Source: Micromonospora chaiyaphumensis (GTDB taxonomy: Bacteria > Actinomycetota > Actinomycetes > Mycobacteriales > Micromonosporaceae). From it: a stretch of DNA of 64,000 nucleotides. Below the pieces are notes generated by a model. That model was not told the origin of the DNA and made no database searches. It was given only the letters and a program-made list of their open reading frames with translations. Shown here one piece after another: positions 46,237-56,236 of the stretch (positions are counted from its first letter, which is position 1; each line of letters begins with the position of its first letter). The translations under genes and the position numbers were made by a program. Location: the NCBI RefSeq assembly GCF_900091435.1, contig NZ_FMCS01000003.1, positions 310,001-374,000 of the forward strand, given 5' to 3'.

Positions 46237-46920
46237 TTGCGGTTGGATTCTCATGAAGAAGGTGGCCGGTCCAGGCGCGGGAGGTGGGCTGCCGGCGCCA
46301 CGGTCCTCGCTGCGGTCTTGGCGGTTCCTGGCTTCTTCTTGAACTCCTGCCAACTGCGAGACTACGGAGCCGCCGCACCTGCTTCCTCCGCTGCGGCGCG
46401 CACTCCGGCAGGCCAAGATGTGTCCAGTCGGGCAGCCCCAGTTGATGAGTACACCCTGAGCCCGAGCCCGCAAGCCCAAGTCGATGACTCGACCGCTTCT
46501 GCAGAACCTGCCGCGCCTTCCCAGGTTGATCTGGCTGATATTCCTCCTGCAAAGGGTGGTTGGGGGTCGGATCAGACGACGATGAAGGGGAAGGTGTATC
46601 AAAACGCTGTGAGGATGGATTGCTCTAGTTCCTACAAAGAGGAAATGGAGTATGCCCTAGAGGGCCGGTATGCACGCCTGTCGGGGGTGGTCGGCATGGA
46701 TGACAAGTCTGTTAACGGCGACGTCGTAACGCACGTCAACATCTACAACGAAAGAAACCAACTGCTCAAGAAGTTCAGTGCTCCGATCTATGAGCCATAC
46801 TCCTTGAACCTTGATGTTCGAAATGTTTATCGTCTGCGAATTGAATGTCGCCTGAACGATCCACGCCGAAACTTCAGTCTCGACATGCCGATGTCGATGG
46901 CGCTCACCCTATTCTCTTAG
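46237..46920 (+). CDS. Membrane-anchored protein with NPCBM-like C-terminal domain
   Basis: A 227-residue protein. An N-terminal hydrophobic segment (GATVLAAVLAVPGFFLNSC) is preceded by arginines, so it is likely a signal anchor, with the Cys a possible but non-canonical lipid site. A proline/alanine/serine-rich linker follows (about 45-95). The C-terminal domain (ALEGRYARLSGVVGMDDK ... LNLDVRNVYRLRIEC) looks like the NPCBM/NEW2 sugar-binding-like fold seen in many actinobacterial surface proteins. Base composition is clearly more AT-rich than its neighbours, suggesting recent transfer. The TTG at 46237 is the likely start; an ATG at 46253 is in another frame. Confidence 0.65.
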   Translation: MRLDSHEEGGRSRRGRWAAGATVLAAVLAVPGFFLNSCQLRDYGAAAPASSAAARTPAGQDVSSRAAPVDEYTLSPSPQAQVDDSTASAEPAAPSQVDLADIPPAKGGWGSDQTTMKGKVYQNAVRMDCSSSYKEEMEYALEGRYARLSGVVGMDDKSVNGDVVTHVNIYNERNQLLKKFSAPIYEPYSLNLDVRNVYRLRIECRLNDPRRNFSLDMPMSMALTLFS

Positions 46921-46965
46921 CGGAGCCTGCGGATAGTCTCCGGTGAAAAACCTTCCCAGCGCCAG

Positions 46966-47070
46966 CTAGTGTGCTGAGTCGTTAATTCGTTGGCAGTATG
47001 CGGCGATCGTTTCGAGGATGTCGTCTAGGACGTCGCCTCGTCGGCGGCCAGCGATAACCTGTCGCTCAAA
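46966..47070 (-). mobile_element. C-terminal fragment of IS630-family transposase
   Basis: On the minus strand the reading VLDDILETIAAYCQRINDSAH, then stop (46966-46968), matches the usual end of IS630-type transposases in actinomycetes (ILERIAAYC-RINDS-H). Only about 35 codons remain; upstream the sequence turns into the start of another ORF. No terminal repeats were found. Confidence 0.6.
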
Positions 47071-47152
47071 GGAGTGAGAGGGATGGCGATAGACCTTCGT
47101 GAAGTTGGGCTTGGACGGCTGAAGGACGTCGCCGACGCCGCGGGACGGATGG

Positions 47153-47387
47153 TTGCCGACACCACGAGCGCGGCGAGGCAGCTTGTCGCAGTCGCTGCTG
47201 GCCCGCGGTCACTTCCCGAACGAGGCCTCCGCGCTCAAGTGCGTCTACCTCGCGATGATGAGCCTCGACCCCACCGGGCAGGGCCGCCGGCGGTGGACCA
47301 TGCGCTGGAAACCCCGCCCTGAACGCCTTCGACATCGACTTCGAAGGACGTCTGTCCGCAGGCCGTAAGTGGATGTCAACAACCTGA
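47153..47387 (+). mobile_element. C-terminal fragment of IS256-family (mutator) transposase, frameshifted
   Basis: The + strand reads LSQSLLARGHFPNEASALK and WTMRWK, then after a one-base shift near 47312 ALNAFDIDFEGRLSAGRK and a stop at 47385-47387. These are the usual last 70 residues of IS256 transposases (FPN--A--KL-Y...W-MRWK-ALN-F---F-GR). The rest of the element is missing. It sits about 250 bases from the end of drmC and right next to an IS630 fragment. Confidence 0.65.
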
Positions 47388-47640
47388 GTTATACCGTTCG
47401 TTTGACAGACCAGTACCCGGCGACTGCTGGGGCGAAGGACGTCAGAACGACACCGAATCCCGCAGCAGCAGCGGTCTCGGAAGCCGTCGGGGGAAGCTCA
47501 CCCGACCTTGATCGCGCCGCCGCAGAAACCCTTGCCACCGTCGCGCCCGTCGCAGACGAGGCTGTCCCGCCCACGCCAGTCAAGACAGCCGCGGCCACAC
47601 GCCTGCCGTGCCCTCGCGGATTCATGCTCGTGGCGGGCAG

Positions 47641-48480
47641 TCACGCTTGCGGCAGCCGCCGCCGGGCGAGCTCGTCACACACCGCGTCCAGCCACCGCTC
47701 GAGCGGCACCAGCCGCGGGCCGTGCAGCAGCACTCCTGCTTCCGCGTGCCCGGTCGACCCGGCCAGGGTCGGGTTCGCCGACCCGAGATAGGCCGCGTGC
47801 CCGTACGCGATGACGACCTTGAAATGGATGCCGAGGCCGGACTCCTCCCACGACCGGACCGTGAGTGTTCCGCCCACCGCGGCCGCCGCGTCTCGCAGCA
47901 CGGTCACCGCGGCGACGTTCGCGCTCGAGCGACCCGGCGCCGCCACCGACAGCGCCCGGGTCACGACGACCACCTGCCCGCCGCCGGCCAGCACCCGCTG
48001 CACGTGTGGGGCGAGCAGCCCGACGAACTCCCCATGCAGGAACGGCGCCCCAATCAGCAGCCGTCGGTCCGCACGCCCGGCGACCTCCAGCACCGCTCGG
48101 GTCGTCTCGACTGGCCGGGCGGCCTCGCCATGCACCGCGACCAGCTCGTCCAGCGCCAGACGCAGGAATCCCGGCACGGTCAGCACCAGCTCCCAGCGGT
48201 CGGTGTCCGCCGCGTGCGCCTCGGCGAGAACCGCGGCCTGCGCCAGCCGCACCGCGGCATCCACCGTGACCGCCCCGGCCGGGTCGAGCACGCCGGCGTG
48301 CTGCAGCACCACCCGGGCCAGGCTGGAGTCGGCGACCGCGGCCTGCAGCTGCGCGACCAGAGTGCAGCCCGCCGCGCCGGCTGCAGCGGAGGCGGCCAGC
48401 CGGTGCGCGGCCGCCACCGGGTCGCCCGCCTGTGTAAGCAGCCCAGTCAGCGGGGTCAGGGCGTCCAGAACGCGCGCCAC
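47641..48480 (-). CDS. drmC: DrmC, phospholipase D-like DISARM protein
   Basis: The phospholipase D-fold member of DISARM. The 279-residue protein carries one HxK motif (HFK, residues 219-221), followed by GSANPTLAG, which forms the usual PLD active site, in the C-terminal third. A GTG at 48480 gives an N-terminal start with 25 bases of overlap with drmB. The long in-frame extension to 48921 covers drmB in another frame and is not real. It is the last gene of the operon, in the order A, B, C found in known DISARM loci. In published DISARM systems, drmC is dispensable. Confidence 0.82.
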   Translation of the reverse strand: MARVLDALTPLTGLLTQAGDPVAAAHRLAASAAAGAAGCTLVAQLQAAVADSSLARVVLQHAGVLDPAGAVTVDAAVRLAQAAVLAEAHAADTDRWELVLTVPGFLRLALDELVAVHGEAARPVETTRAVLEVAGRADRRLLIGAPFLHGEFVGLLAPHVQRVLAGGGQVVVVTRALSVAAPGRSSANVAAVTVLRDAAAAVGGTLTVRSWEESGLGIHFKVVIAYGHAAYLGSANPTLAGSTGHAEAGVLLHGPRLVPLERWLDAVCDELARRRLPQA

Positions 48481-50294
48481 GTGATCTCCTCCGGGTTGGG
48501 CGCCGCGCCGCCAGCCGGTGGGAGCGACCCGAACAGCAGATTCCGGTCCAGGACCGTGTTGAAACGGGCGCACGCCACCTCCGACACGTAAAGGCACGCC
48601 GCGCACGCCCCGCCGAACGCGCCTCGGCACGGCGGGTCGAACATGCACCGGGACTCCGCGGCCAACTCGGTCAGCGCGTCCGGCAGGTCGAACCGGAACA
48701 CGTGCTCCAGCCCACCAAGAATGAACTCGCTGCGAGTGTTGGCGTAGATGAGGAACGCGCCGCTGCTCGGGAACAGAAACTCGGCGAGGGAGTCGACGTT
48801 CAGCCCGCACCGGGCCGCGAGCGCCTTCATCGCGCGGTGCGCGAACGAGTGCGTCAGGCCGAGCACAGCGCGGGTGATCCTGTTCTCCGGCGCGGCGAAC
48901 AGGTCGACGACCGGGTCGCACACGGTGAACAGCCAGCGTTGCGCGGCGGCCGCGTCGGTGATGCCGGGGTCGTCGACGACACCGGAGTCAACCAGCCAGG
49001 TCACGATCCGCAGCGGGTCGATCCGGAACAGCAGCCCTTCGGTTTCGGTCCGCACCCCGTACATGGGGAACTTCCCGTTGCGGGTGCCGGGGAAGAACCT
49101 GAACCGGGTGATGACGGTGTCGCCGCGTCGGTTCACCGTGCTCGCCCGCGGCGAGACCCGGGTGTATCCCGCGACGAGGTACGCGACCGGCAGCTGCCGC
49201 AGCAGTGTCACGTCCGCCAGCCCGTACCGGTCGAACAGCGGCCGGTACGTGCGGTACGCCGCGGCGAGCGGCCCGCCGGCGGCGTCGCCGAGCAGGTCCC
49301 CGACGCTCATCGCGTTTGCCGACTGGGCCAGCGACAGCTGCAGGCATTCCTCGCCGAGCAGGTCCAGCCGTTCCGGCTTCAGCCCGAGCGCGTCGACATC
49401 GTCGCGCCACGCCGGCCCGCTGCCGGCCTTGGCCTGCGCGTCGGCCAGGCCGGCGTCGTACAGCGGATTCCCCGGCTTCCATCCCAGGGTCGCGGCGAGC
49501 GCCTCGAACTGGGCGACCGCGTCGTCGGACCCGCCGCTGGCTGCGGTCCGCAGCCCGTCTGGGCCCGGCGGCAGAATGCCGAGTGCCTGGGCGAGCGCGG
49601 CGGCGTGGGTGTGCTCGTGCGCGAGCGCGGCGTATGTCTCCCGCGTCGGCGGGTTGATCACGGTGATCTGCTGCGGGTAGTACGCGGAGGTCTGCGGAAC
49701 CCGGGTGACGGTGACCTTGCCGCGCCGGCATTCGCACCAGCGGGCGACCGGCCGGTCGGAGCGGGTGCCGCACCGGGAGCAGGACCAATACCAGCGGCCG
49801 ATGTTGAACGACTTGGTGTTGAACAGCCGCATCGCGGCCCGGCAGTTGTTCGCGCAATGCGGCGGCCGCAGCTCGCCGAGGTGCCCGCACTCGTGGATCT
49901 CGACGAACGTGAACTGCTCCATCGGCCCGTGCGTGGCGCAGTCCGGGACCCGCTCGCCGGCGCGGATGGTCCGGAACACGCCGCAGTCGCTGCACAGGTA
50001 CGTGTTCGGGAACCGGGCGGCGCGCAGGTCGTCGGCGCGGACAAGCTCGTACTGGCGCCGGTCGATGATGTCGAGCTCCGGGCCGCTGTTCGGGATGTTC
50101 GACGCGGCCTCGGCGAACGGGCGGATCAGGCGGCGCAGCTGCGCCTCTACCCACGCCTCCGGGATGCCGAGCGGGCTGGTCTGCCGCGGCGGTTCCCCGA
50201 CGACGGCGGCCTTCGTGCCGAAGTTGTACGGCTGCCCGGGCATGTACCGCCACAGCGCCTGGATGCTGGTCCGGTTGAGCGTCTCGATCGCCAT
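48456..50294 (-). CDS. drmB: DrmB, DUF1998-domain DISARM protein
   Basis: A 612-residue protein of the DISARM core, which associates with DrmA and binds DNA. CxxC pairs near the N-terminus (CSDCGVFR, CSRCGTRSDR) suggest zinc ribbons, and the C-terminus has the DUF1998 Cys cluster CMFDPPCRGAFGGACAACLY. A start at 50294 (ATG) is preferred. It follows drmA by 58 bases on the same strand and precedes drmC with a 25-base overlap. No helicase motifs are present, as expected for DrmB. Confidence 0.85.
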   Translation of the reverse strand: MAIETLNRTSIQALWRYMPGQPYNFGTKAAVVGEPPRQTSPLGIPEAWVEAQLRRLIRPFAEAASNIPNSGPELDIIDRRQYELVRADDLRAARFPNTYLCSDCGVFRTIRAGERVPDCATHGPMEQFTFVEIHECGHLGELRPPHCANNCRAAMRLFNTKSFNIGRWYWSCSRCGTRSDRPVARWCECRRGKVTVTRVPQTSAYYPQQITVINPPTRETYAALAHEHTHAAALAQALGILPPGPDGLRTAASGGSDDAVAQFEALAATLGWKPGNPLYDAGLADAQAKAGSGPAWRDDVDALGLKPERLDLLGEECLQLSLAQSANAMSVGDLLGDAAGGPLAAAYRTYRPLFDRYGLADVTLLRQLPVAYLVAGYTRVSPRASTVNRRGDTVITRFRFFPGTRNGKFPMYGVRTETEGLLFRIDPLRIVTWLVDSGVVDDPGITDAAAAQRWLFTVCDPVVDLFAAPENRITRAVLGLTHSFAHRAMKALAARCGLNVDSLAEFLFPSSGAFLIYANTRSEFILGGLEHVFRFDLPDALTELAAESRCMFDPPCRGAFGGACAACLYVSEVACARFNTVLDRNLLFGSLPPAGGAAPNPEEITWRAFWTP

Positions 50295-50352
50295 CGCGGG
50301 GCGTCTCCTTGAAGCAGGGCCGGGCAGAACGGGGAGGGCGGGCCGGCGCTGG

Positions 50353-53300
50353 TTACAGGTCGGCGTAGATGGTGATGGGTTCCTCGACGTCGCGCAGCGA
50401 CCGCGGCACCGGCGGGGTGAGCAGCTCCGGAAGCCGTTTGCCGGGCTCGGCCTGCATCGGCAGCCCGGCGAGCCGGTCGTCGACCCACGCCGCGACCGCG
50501 TTCCGGTGCAGCTGGTGGTACACGCTGCTCGGGTGGATCCCGAACCCGCGGGAGAGGTTGCCGATGAGCAGGGCGCGGTCGACGAACCCGGCCGTGACTG
50601 CGGCCGCGAAGGCGGTCGAGTCGGCGAGGGTCTTGCGGCGGGGGGCGCCGGTGAGCCAGTCGCGGTCGTGAACCTGCAGCAGCCACGCCATCAGCCCGCT
50701 GGACAGGACCCGGCGCAGCACCGGCAGTGACTCCCGGTTGACCGGGACCTTGTGCACCAGCCGGTCGAGGAACCGGATCCAGTCGGCGTAGTACCGGAAC
50801 ACCGACAGGTCCCGGTCCCGGGTCGGATTGATGACGTTGACGACCAGGCCGGGCCAGCGGCGCCCGACCCGGGCGGACGCTTGGATGATCTCCGCGGCGG
50901 AGGTTGGGGTGCCCATCACCGTCATGACGCCGAGCCGGCCGACGTCGAAGCCGTGCCCGATCGCCTTGGTCGCGGCGATTATCGTGACCCGCTCGTCGGC
51001 GGCGGCCGGCGGGTTCGTCAGCCGGGCGACGGCGCGCCGGATCGCGGCCGGTTCGGCGTCGCCGTTGATGACGGCCAGGTTCGGCTGGCTACCCAGCAGC
51101 GCCCGGACCTCCGGGTCGCGGGTGAAGCTGGTCAGGTCCTCGTTGCGCAGGCAGTACGCGATGAACACCTCGTACAGGTCGCGGCCGGCGGCGCGGGCCT
51201 CGTCGACCAGCAGCGGGTCGGTCGCGTCGAGGCCGGCTTCGGCGAGCACGGTGGCCGGGTCGGTGAGCAGTTCGGCGAGCCAGCCGGCGTGGGTGAGCGC
51301 GACCTCGCGGGTCGCGGTGACCATCGTGATCGACCGGGGCCGGACGCCGAGGTAGCGGCGCAGCGGCTCGTCGGCGGCCGTGGTGGACCAGAACGTCTCC
51401 CCGACGTCGGGCCCGTTGACCGGAAACCGGCGCGCGTCGCGGCGGTATAGGTGCTGCACCTGGTTCTTGTAGCCCTCGATGGTCGCGGTCGCGCCGACAA
51501 TCTGCATCGGCGCGTTGCCGAGGTCCTCGCTGATGGCCTGCAGCAGCGTCTCGTACATGCCGTCGAGCGCGCCGAGGGATTCATCGAGCAGGTGCAGCTC
51601 GTCGGCGATCTCGAGCCGGACGTGCCCGAACCCGGCCGGGATCGGCTGCCGGTTCTGCTTGCAGCCGAACACCGCGCACCACGTCGGGTTGCCGGTGTAG
51701 CCGTGCCGCGGGCAGCGGGAGTGCGCGCGGCCGAGCAGGACCTGGAACTCGCGGGACTGGCCGAGCTGGGCGAGCTTGTCGACGGTGCCGACCAGCACCG
51801 CCGGTGCGTGCCGGTATATCTCGTCGTCGATGCCCCACACCGGCAGCACGCCGGTCATCCGGCAGGCGGCGTTGCGGCAGCGGTGCTGCATCGTCCAGGA
51901 CGGTTCGTCGAAGGCGACCTCGAGCGGCTGCCGGCACAGCGGGCAGTCGGCGAGGATCCGGCACGCCTCGGCGGTTGCGGCGGAGTGCGGGTCCTGGCCG
52001 CGGTAGTACGGGTTGGTCGGGTCCGGCGCCTGCAGCCGGTTCGGGGTGTTGGTGCCGCCCACGAAGTACCCGATGCCGAACGGGTCACCGGCGGCGATGT
52101 GCGGGTGGCCGCGGCGCAGCAGCTCGGCGTGCAGCACCATCGCGGTGAACCGTTCGGTCTGCTGCAGCGCGAGCAGCCGCAGCGGGAACCGGGCCCACAC
52201 CTGCGCGCCGGCGGTGACGCCGGTGAGCCGCCCGTAGAACAGGGTGGTGAGCATCAGGCCGAGGTACGCCTCGGACTTCCCGCCGCCGGTGGCGAACCAG
52301 ACGATCTCGACGTTCGGGTGCCCGGCCGGGTCGACCATGCCGGGCAGGCAGCCAACCAGCCACGCGACCTGGAACGGAAACCACGCGTCGTAGCTGCCGT
52401 TCGCGGCCGCGGCGACGGCCCGGTTCGCGAGCACGAACGCGTCCCGGACCTGCGGGTCGATCCGCAGCAGGTCCAGTCCGGCGGCGACCCAGGCGACCTC
52501 GTCACGAGCGGCGTGGGCGTCGGCGTCGGCGTCGGCGCGGGCTGCGGCGTCCCACCCGCGGGCCGCGGCGCGGACGTCGAGCGCGGCGGTGCTCCATTCG
52601 ACCTCGACCCAGGCCCGGTGCGCGTCGACGAGCGCGCTCACCGCGGCGACCGGGTCGGCGATCAGGGCCGCGAACGACGTGTCGAGGGTGGTCACGGTCC
52701 CGTCCGGGAGCGTGACCCGCCGGCGCGGGTGGACCCGAGCGGTGGCCTGCTCGGCGGCGTACAGGGTCGCCAGCCGGGTGCGGCCGCCGGTGCGGGTGAC
52801 GTCGACGGCGCAGGCGTGCCCGAGCGCGGGGACGGTCCGGTCGTACCGGTAGGACTGCTGGACCTGTTCGAGCTGATATGGCACGAGCGGCGCGTCCGTG
52901 TCACAGGTCAGCTGTACCTCGTACAGACGCGTGTCCAGGTAGCTCGCCTGGTAGGCGTGCGCGCCGTCGACGGTCTGCTGGTCCGGGGCCGGGGTGAGGT
53001 TGACGACCGCGGCGAGGATCTCGACGTACCCGTCGCCGGGGGTGATGTCGAGCTCGATGGCGGCGCGGAATTCCGGCGGCGGCACGTCGTCGGCGTCGAG
53101 GAGGTTCGCCGCGCAGTATCCGGCCCACGTGGTCGCATCCAGCATGTCGTCCGCGCGCGGCAGGCTGCCGCCGGGCGCGGGGGAAAGGCGCCGCGGCCGG
53201 TGCAGTTCCGAGCCGGCCGGCGGCCGGACCGCGGACCGCAGCGCGGCGGCGAGCTCGTCCTCTCCGGCCCGTACGGTGCCGGTGGTGCCGGCGGCAAGGG

Positions 53301-53847
53301 GCATGGTGACGGTGACGGGGTCGATCGCGACCTTCGTCCACACTGCAGCCAGCGGACGCCCGCGGCCGGCCGTCGGGGCCCCGGCCGACCCCGCCGCCGG
53401 GGCAGCGGCGCCGGCGCCCGGGTCGGAGGCGGCAGTTACCGCCGCCTTCTGCTCCTCCAGGGTCGGGTGCAGCGCGACGTACGCCGCCGCGGACACCGTG
53501 AACTCGAGCGTGACCGGCAGCGCCGCCACCCGGAACGTGAAGCCCTGCGCGGGCGGGACGAGCCGCTCCCCGTACGTGTAGCCGTTGGCGGCCTCGGCAA
53601 TGAGCTTCGGGGCGCTGGCGAGCATGCCGAGCCACAGCCGCTGCTGCGCGGGGGGGTCGGGCAGCCGCGTCCCGGTCGGGATGAGCGCACCTGTGGCGAT
53701 GTCGACGACGCGGCGGGCGAGGCTGCCGAGCAGCGCGTCGTACCGCTGCGCCGCCGTCGCGGCAGGTACAGCAGGCTCCGCGGCGGGTACGGCAGCCGGA
53801 ACCGCGGCAGGTGCGGCGCGCGAGATCGGGGCGGGTGAGACCGTCAA
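50353..53847 (-). CDS. drmA: DrmA, SF2 helicase of DISARM
   Basis: The DISARM helicase (about 1164 residues). Walker A is WFATGGGKSEAYLG (about residue 519), matching the TGGGK(T/S)EAY form of DrmA. The DEAD-like box is IADELHLLDE (about 749), motif III is GATATIEGY (about 783), and motif VI is IIQASARVGRRW (about 985). The C-terminal part has the DUF1998-like features. The TTG at 53847 is chosen because AGGAG lies six bases upstream; an open frame continues to 53964. An N-terminal alanine/proline-rich stretch follows the start. The arrangement drmA-drmB-drmC is conserved. Here it follows a beta-CASP protein with a gap of about 217 bases. Confidence 0.85.
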   Translation of the reverse strand: MTVSPAPISRAAPAAVPAAVPAAEPAVPAATAAQRYDALLGSLARRVVDIATGALIPTGTRLPDPPAQQRLWLGMLASAPKLIAEAANGYTYGERLVPPAQGFTFRVAALPVTLEFTVSAAAYVALHPTLEEQKAAVTAASDPGAGAAAPAAGSAGAPTAGRGRPLAAVWTKVAIDPVTVTMPLAAGTTGTVRAGEDELAAALRSAVRPPAGSELHRPRRLSPAPGGSLPRADDMLDATTWAGYCAANLLDADDVPPPEFRAAIELDITPGDGYVEILAAVVNLTPAPDQQTVDGAHAYQASYLDTRLYEVQLTCDTDAPLVPYQLEQVQQSYRYDRTVPALGHACAVDVTRTGGRTRLATLYAAEQATARVHPRRRVTLPDGTVTTLDTSFAALIADPVAAVSALVDAHRAWVEVEWSTAALDVRAAARGWDAAARADADADAHAARDEVAWVAAGLDLLRIDPQVRDAFVLANRAVAAAANGSYDAWFPFQVAWLVGCLPGMVDPAGHPNVEIVWFATGGGKSEAYLGLMLTTLFYGRLTGVTAGAQVWARFPLRLLALQQTERFTAMVLHAELLRRGHPHIAAGDPFGIGYFVGGTNTPNRLQAPDPTNPYYRGQDPHSAATAEACRILADCPLCRQPLEVAFDEPSWTMQHRCRNAACRMTGVLPVWGIDDEIYRHAPAVLVGTVDKLAQLGQSREFQVLLGRAHSRCPRHGYTGNPTWCAVFGCKQNRQPIPAGFGHVRLEIADELHLLDESLGALDGMYETLLQAISEDLGNAPMQIVGATATIEGYKNQVQHLYRRDARRFPVNGPDVGETFWSTTAADEPLRRYLGVRPRSITMVTATREVALTHAGWLAELLTDPATVLAEAGLDATDPLLVDEARAAGRDLYEVFIAYCLRNEDLTSFTRDPEVRALLGSQPNLAVINGDAEPAAIRRAVARLTNPPAAADERVTIIAATKAIGHGFDVGRLGVMTVMGTPTSAAEIIQASARVGRRWPGLVVNVINPTRDRDLSVFRYYADWIRFLDRLVHKVPVNRESLPVLRRVLSSGLMAWLLQVHDRDWLTGAPRRKTLADSTAFAAAVTAGFVDRALLIGNLSRGFGIHPSSVYHQLHRNAVAAWVDDRLAGLPMQAEPGKRLPELLTPPVPRSLRDVEEPITIYADL

Positions 53848-54064
53848 GGTGGGCTCCTGCAGGTGGCGGCGCGCGGCGCCGGGCCGCGTCGCCCACCGAG
53901 GGGCTCGCGCGGCGGTCATTAGTCGGACGGGGACGGTCAGTGTGCAGTTGTCGGCCCGCGGCACCGGGTGCGACCGGGGCGGTCAGCGGCCGGCGCGGTG
54001 GGCTAACCGGGACGGTACCCGCCACCACCGACATTGCGGAAGATCACCGCCGGACGGCCGGGGT

Positions 54065-56236
54065 TCACCGCTGCCAGTGCCGGGTCGGCGCGACAGCGTA
54101 GCCGCGCCGGGTGAGGTTGTCGGCGAAGTCCCGCTGCTTGCGTTCCACGCCGTGCACCAGCATCACCTCGCGCGGCGCGACCTCGTTGATGATCGCGGAC
54201 AGGCCGCGCCGGTCGGCGTGCGCGGACAGCCCGAACTGCTCCACCCGCGCGTTCACCGCGACGTCGTCGGCGTCGAGGCGGAACGTGCGCGGCCCGCTGC
54301 GGCCGCCCCGGGTGCCGTTGCCGCCGTTGGACAGGTCGAGCAGTTCCGCGCCGGGAGAGTCCTCGTCCTGGTAGCCGGCGACCAGCAGCGCCGAGTTCGG
54401 GTCCGGCAGGATCTCCCGCGCCCACCGGACCGCGGGTCCTGCGGCCAGCATCCCGGACGTCGTCACGACCACTCCCTTGCGGAAGCTCTTGAGCAGGTAC
54501 GGCCGGTTGGTGTCTCGGACTTCCTGCACCCCATCGCCGTAGATCCGTAGCGGCCGGTCGGTCCCCGCGGTCTCCTGCTCGTAGATCCAGGACACGTGCC
54601 GGGCCAGCCCGTCGATGAGGACCGGGACGTCCGGCAGCCGGTCGCGCAGGGTGAGCGCGACCTCCTGGGCCCGGCCGAGCGCGAACGCCGGGACGAGCAC
54701 CCGTCCGCCGGCGGAGACGGTCTCGGCGACCATGTTGATGAACTTCTCCACCTCCAGGTCCCGGTTGGTGCCGCGCTGGCCGCAGTACGTCGACTCGATG
54801 ACGAGCAGGTCCGAGCCGCGGGCCGCGTCCGGCACGATCAGGCCGGGCACGGACAGCTGCGCGAGCGTGGACACGTCCCCGGTCACGGTGACCCGGCGGT
54901 CGCCGGCGGTGACGACGACGCCGGCCGCGCCGAGGATGTGCCCGGCCGGGAACAGCTCGATGGTGACGCCGTCGGCCACCTCGACGGTCCGGGCGAGCGC
55001 GATCGGCTCGAGGCGCCGCTGCGCGGCGAGGGCCTGCGTCCGCGTGTACGGTGGCTCGGCGGGCGGCTCGCCTGCCTCGACGTAGTCGCTGCGGGTCCGG
55101 TCGAACACCTTCACCGAGTCCTGCCACATCGTCGGCAGCAGCGCCGCGGTCTCCGCGGTGCAGAACACCGGCACGTTCGCGAACTGAGCTGTCAGCGCCG
55201 GCACGTACCCGGCGTGGTCGTTGTGCGCGTGCGTGATCACGATCGCGTCTAGGCGGCCGCCGCGGCGGACGACGTCGATGTGCGGCGGGCCGGCGTCGTC
55301 GATGCGCCGCTTGGGCCGCATCCCGGCGTCGACGAGGATCCGCACGTCGCCGGCGGAGACGAGCATGGCCGACCCGCCGATCTCGGTGCCGGCACCGAGC
55401 GGGGTTAACGCGATCTCCCGCGGCGTCGCCACCGCGGGCACCGGCGCGATCGGCGGGGTGAGCAGGGTGGCCAGCACGGCCCGGAGCGCGGCTGGCGCCA
55501 TACCGGCGGCGGCGAGCGCGGCGGCGAGCCGCGTGTCGGACGGGACCGCGGTGGCGTCGTTGGCGAGCTCGCGTGTGCGCGGGTCGTCGGTGTCGCCGGT
55601 GCCGGACGGGGCGGCGGCCGCGGCGAGGACCGCAGCGGCGGCGAGCAGGTCGGTGGACCGGGCTGCGGCTGCTTCCCGCTCCAGGTTCAGCTCAGCCCGC
55701 AGCGCCTCGATGACGGTGCCGGCCTCCTCGAGGTCGCCCTGGGTGGCGGCTAGCTGCCGGGCCAAGTCGCGGGCCTCGGCCTGCGCGGTGTTGCGCTGGG
55801 CGCGGGCGACGTCGCGGGCCTCCTGCAGGTCGGCGATCTTGCGGGCGGTCCGCGCGTGCCGGCGCCGGTCCACCGGCGCCGCCTCGTCGGCGGGGCTTGC
55901 CTGCACGGGAGCAGGGGTGGCGCTGCCGACCCAGCTGCGGGCGAGGCGGCGCACGCCGGCAGGGTCGGTGAGCGTGTTCGCGGCCAACTCGGCCACGGCC
56001 GCGTCTCCGCTGAGTAGGGCCCGCACGGTCGGCTGCTGCAGCGTCGGCTCGTCGGCGTACCGGGCGGTGAGCTCCTCGCGCAACGGCCGGCGGCGGGCGA
56101 TCAGCTGCAGCATGGCGCGCCGGTTGGCCTGCGCGAGCCGGTGCGGGTCGGTCCTGGCTAGCGCCGGCGCCTGGACGGCGTGCCGGGCCGCGTCGAGGAC
56201 GAGCTGTTGGACGAGCTGCGGCAGGGTGCGGCTCAC
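54065..56236 (-). CDS. Metallo-beta-lactamase/beta-CASP nuclease in the DISARM-like operon
   Basis: A 723-residue protein. The first 200 residues are helical, with a coiled coil (about 130-200: RKIADLQEARDVARAQRN). From about 290 comes the metal-dependent nuclease domain, with THAHNDHAG (HxHxDH, about 335), a further GDV metal site, and IESTYCGQRGTNRDLEVEKF. beta-CASP motifs follow: LVPAFALGRAQE, TSGMLAAGPAVRWA and SAHADRRGL, then VHGVERKQ. This is the order of RNase J/CPSF73-type nucleases, which cut RNA or single-stranded DNA. The GTG overlaps the stop of the giant ATPase (GTGA), so the two are coupled. Nuclease activity is likely; the substrate is unknown. No such gene is in the classical DISARM set. 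Confidence 0.85.
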   Translation of the reverse strand: MSRTLPQLVQQLVLDAARHAVQAPALARTDPHRLAQANRRAMLQLIARRRPLREELTARYADEPTLQQPTVRALLSGDAAVAELAANTLTDPAGVRRLARSWVGSATPAPVQASPADEAAPVDRRRHARTARKIADLQEARDVARAQRNTAQAEARDLARQLAATQGDLEEAGTVIEALRAELNLEREAAAARSTDLLAAAAVLAAAAAPSGTGDTDDPRTRELANDATAVPSDTRLAAALAAAGMAPAALRAVLATLLTPPIAPVPAVATPREIALTPLGAGTEIGGSAMLVSAGDVRILVDAGMRPKRRIDDAGPPHIDVVRRGGRLDAIVITHAHNDHAGYVPALTAQFANVPVFCTAETAALLPTMWQDSVKVFDRTRSDYVEAGEPPAEPPYTRTQALAAQRRLEPIALARTVEVADGVTIELFPAGHILGAAGVVVTAGDRRVTVTGDVSTLAQLSVPGLIVPDAARGSDLLVIESTYCGQRGTNRDLEVEKFINMVAETVSAGGRVLVPAFALGRAQEVALTLRDRLPDVPVLIDGLARHVSWIYEQETAGTDRPLRIYGDGVQEVRDTNRPYLLKSFRKGVVVTTSGMLAAGPAVRWAREILPDPNSALLVAGYQDEDSPGAELLDLSNGGNGTRGGRSGPRTFRLDADDVAVNARVEQFGLSAHADRRGLSAIINEVAPREVMLVHGVERKQRDFADNLTRRGYAVAPTRHWQR

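Noticed and set aside
47369-47791. Plus-strand ORF after the IS256 fragment
   Set aside because: Overlaps drmC in the antisense direction and turns to low complexity; no domain.
51451-53838. Plus-strand open frame of 795 codons
   Set aside because: Antisense shadow of drmA; no domains and a composition rich in Gly/Arg/Val.
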